6,095 nucleotides of DNA from Acidimicrobiaceae bacterium. Its GTDB lineage: Bacteria > Actinomycetota > Acidimicrobiia > Acidimicrobiales > Ilumatobacteraceae. The notes beneath the pieces are model-generated. The model was not told where the DNA came from and did not search any database. It worked only from the letters and a program-made list of their open reading frames with translations. Below are positions 5,452 to 6,095 of the stretch, one piece after another (positions within the stretch are counted from its first letter, which is position 1; every line of letters begins with the position of its first letter). A program made the position numbers and the translations under genes. Where the stretch lies: contig DMQJ01000466.1 of assembly GCA_003455715.1 (NCBI GenBank), positions 1 through 6,095 on the forward strand, read 5' to 3'.

Positions 5452-6095
5452 TCAGGCGTCGACGGGGGCGATGTCGTCGGCGGTGAGGGTGGTGAGATGC
5501 TCGTCGCTGGGGTCGTGCAGGGGAGCGACCCGCATTGCCTGATGAGCGATCGCGGTCTCGAACAGGTTGCGAACGAAGCGTGCGTTGCCGAAACCTCGGG
5601 TGCGCGGCTCGGCGGCGACATAGTGGCGAACCCTGGCCAGCGCGTCGTCGGTGAGGTGGTAGCGATGCTTGTCGCCCAGTTTGAGGAAGATGCTCACGAG
5701 CTCGTCGTCGGTGTAGTCGGCGAAGTGAACGGTGCGGGTGAAGCGGCTCTTCAAGCCAGGGTTGGCGTCGATGAAGTCGGCCATCTCCTGGGGGTAACCG
5801 GCTGCCACGACGGCGAGGTCGTCGCGGTGGTCTTCCATGAACTTCACCACGGTGTCGATGGCTTCCTTGCCGAAGTCGTCGTCGCCGCCGCGGGCCAGCG
5901 CGTAGGCCTCGTCGATCAAGAGCATGCCGCCGAGCGCGGCTTCCAACGCTTGTTGGGTCTTCAGCGCCGTCTGCCCGACGAAGCCGGCGACCAGCTTGGA
6001 TCGATCGGTTTCGACGAGATGGCCCTTCGACACCACACCAACTGCGTGGAGGATCTGGGCCAGCAACCGACCCACCGTGGTCTTGCCGGTGCCGG
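5452..6095 (-). CDS. AAA+ ATPase, CbbX/SpoVK/EccA type, 5' end missing
   Basis: This is the C-terminal part of an AAA+ ATPase; the gene continues off the right edge, and the GTG at 6075 is internal. The visible 213 residues begin inside Walker A (GTGKTTVGRLLAQ, codons from 6093). Next come the CbbX-like SKGHLVETDRSKLVAGFVGQTA, Walker B LLIDEA (5922–5905), sensor-1 region VVAAGYPQEM, the arginine-finger region NPGLKSRFTRT (Arg codon 5745–5743), and GFGNARFVRNLFE (about 5595–5557), the sensor-2 region. All motifs for ATP hydrolysis in a hexamer are present. Relatives include CbbX (Rubisco activase), SpoVK, and EccA of type VII secretion. No Rubisco or ESX gene is visible here, so a specific name is unjustified; the missing N-terminal part would help decide. 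It is first of the visible genes in the operon with the anchored protein, murJ and pspA. A chaperone-like remodelling role is inferred from the family; the substrate is unknown. Confidence 0.9.
   Translation of the reverse strand, partial: GTGKTTVGRLLAQILHAVGVVSKGHLVETDRSKLVAGFVGQTALKTQQALEAALGGMLLIDEAYALARGGDDDFGKEAIDTVVKFMEDHRDDLAVVAAGYPQEMADFIDANPGLKSRFTRTVHFADYTDDELVSIFLKLGDKHRYHLTDDALARVRHYVAAEPRTRGFGNARFVRNLFETAIAHQAMRVAPLHDPSDEHLTTLTADDIAPVDA

Noticed and set aside
5431..5454. Possible stop-codon readthrough fusing the AAA+ ATPase to the anchored protein
   Set aside because: The TGA at 5454–5452 is in frame with the downstream GTG, separated by seven sense codons, but the ATPase ends in a natural acidic tail and the next protein begins with its own membrane anchor. 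Being in frame has a one-in-three chance.

Overview
This 6,095-base window is GC-rich, densely coding bacterial DNA that looks chromosomal. GTG starts (three of five visible starts), G/C-ending codons, a short MurJ with an actinobacterial-type N-terminal motif, and the obg–proB pairing suggest an actinobacterium, possibly of the Acidimicrobiia. That placement is an inference from style, not from a marker gene comparison. I see no tRNA, rRNA, CRISPR array, insertion sequence or prophage gene.

Left part, plus strand (1–2424). A short leader (1–94) is followed by obg, an Obg/CgtA ribosome-assembly GTPase. Five bases later comes proB, glutamate 5-kinase, the first enzyme of proline synthesis. The two are probably co-transcribed. 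rpmA (ribosomal protein L27) often precedes obg and may lie just off the left edge. proA, the usual partner of proB, is not downstream.

Right part, minus strand (2431–6095, read right to left). Four genes lie head to tail: the 3' part of an AAA+ ATPase of the CbbX/SpoVK/EccA type that runs off the right edge; an unrecognised protein with one N-terminal membrane helix and a helical cytoplasmic body; murJ, the lipid II flippase; and pspA, a PspA/IM30 (ESCRT-III superfamily) membrane-stress protein. Spacings of 21 bases, a 4-base overlap and 10 bases indicate one operon. The two halves converge with only 6 bases between the proB and pspA stop codons.

The plus-strand genes are housekeeping. The minus-strand operon has an envelope theme: a lipid II flippase and a membrane-binding PspA together with an AAA+ ATPase and an anchored helical protein. 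The most interesting idea, which is speculative, is that the ATPase and anchored protein act with PspA in a membrane-remodelling or envelope-stress module, as Vps4-type ATPases act on ESCRT-III proteins. The rest of the window is ordinary.
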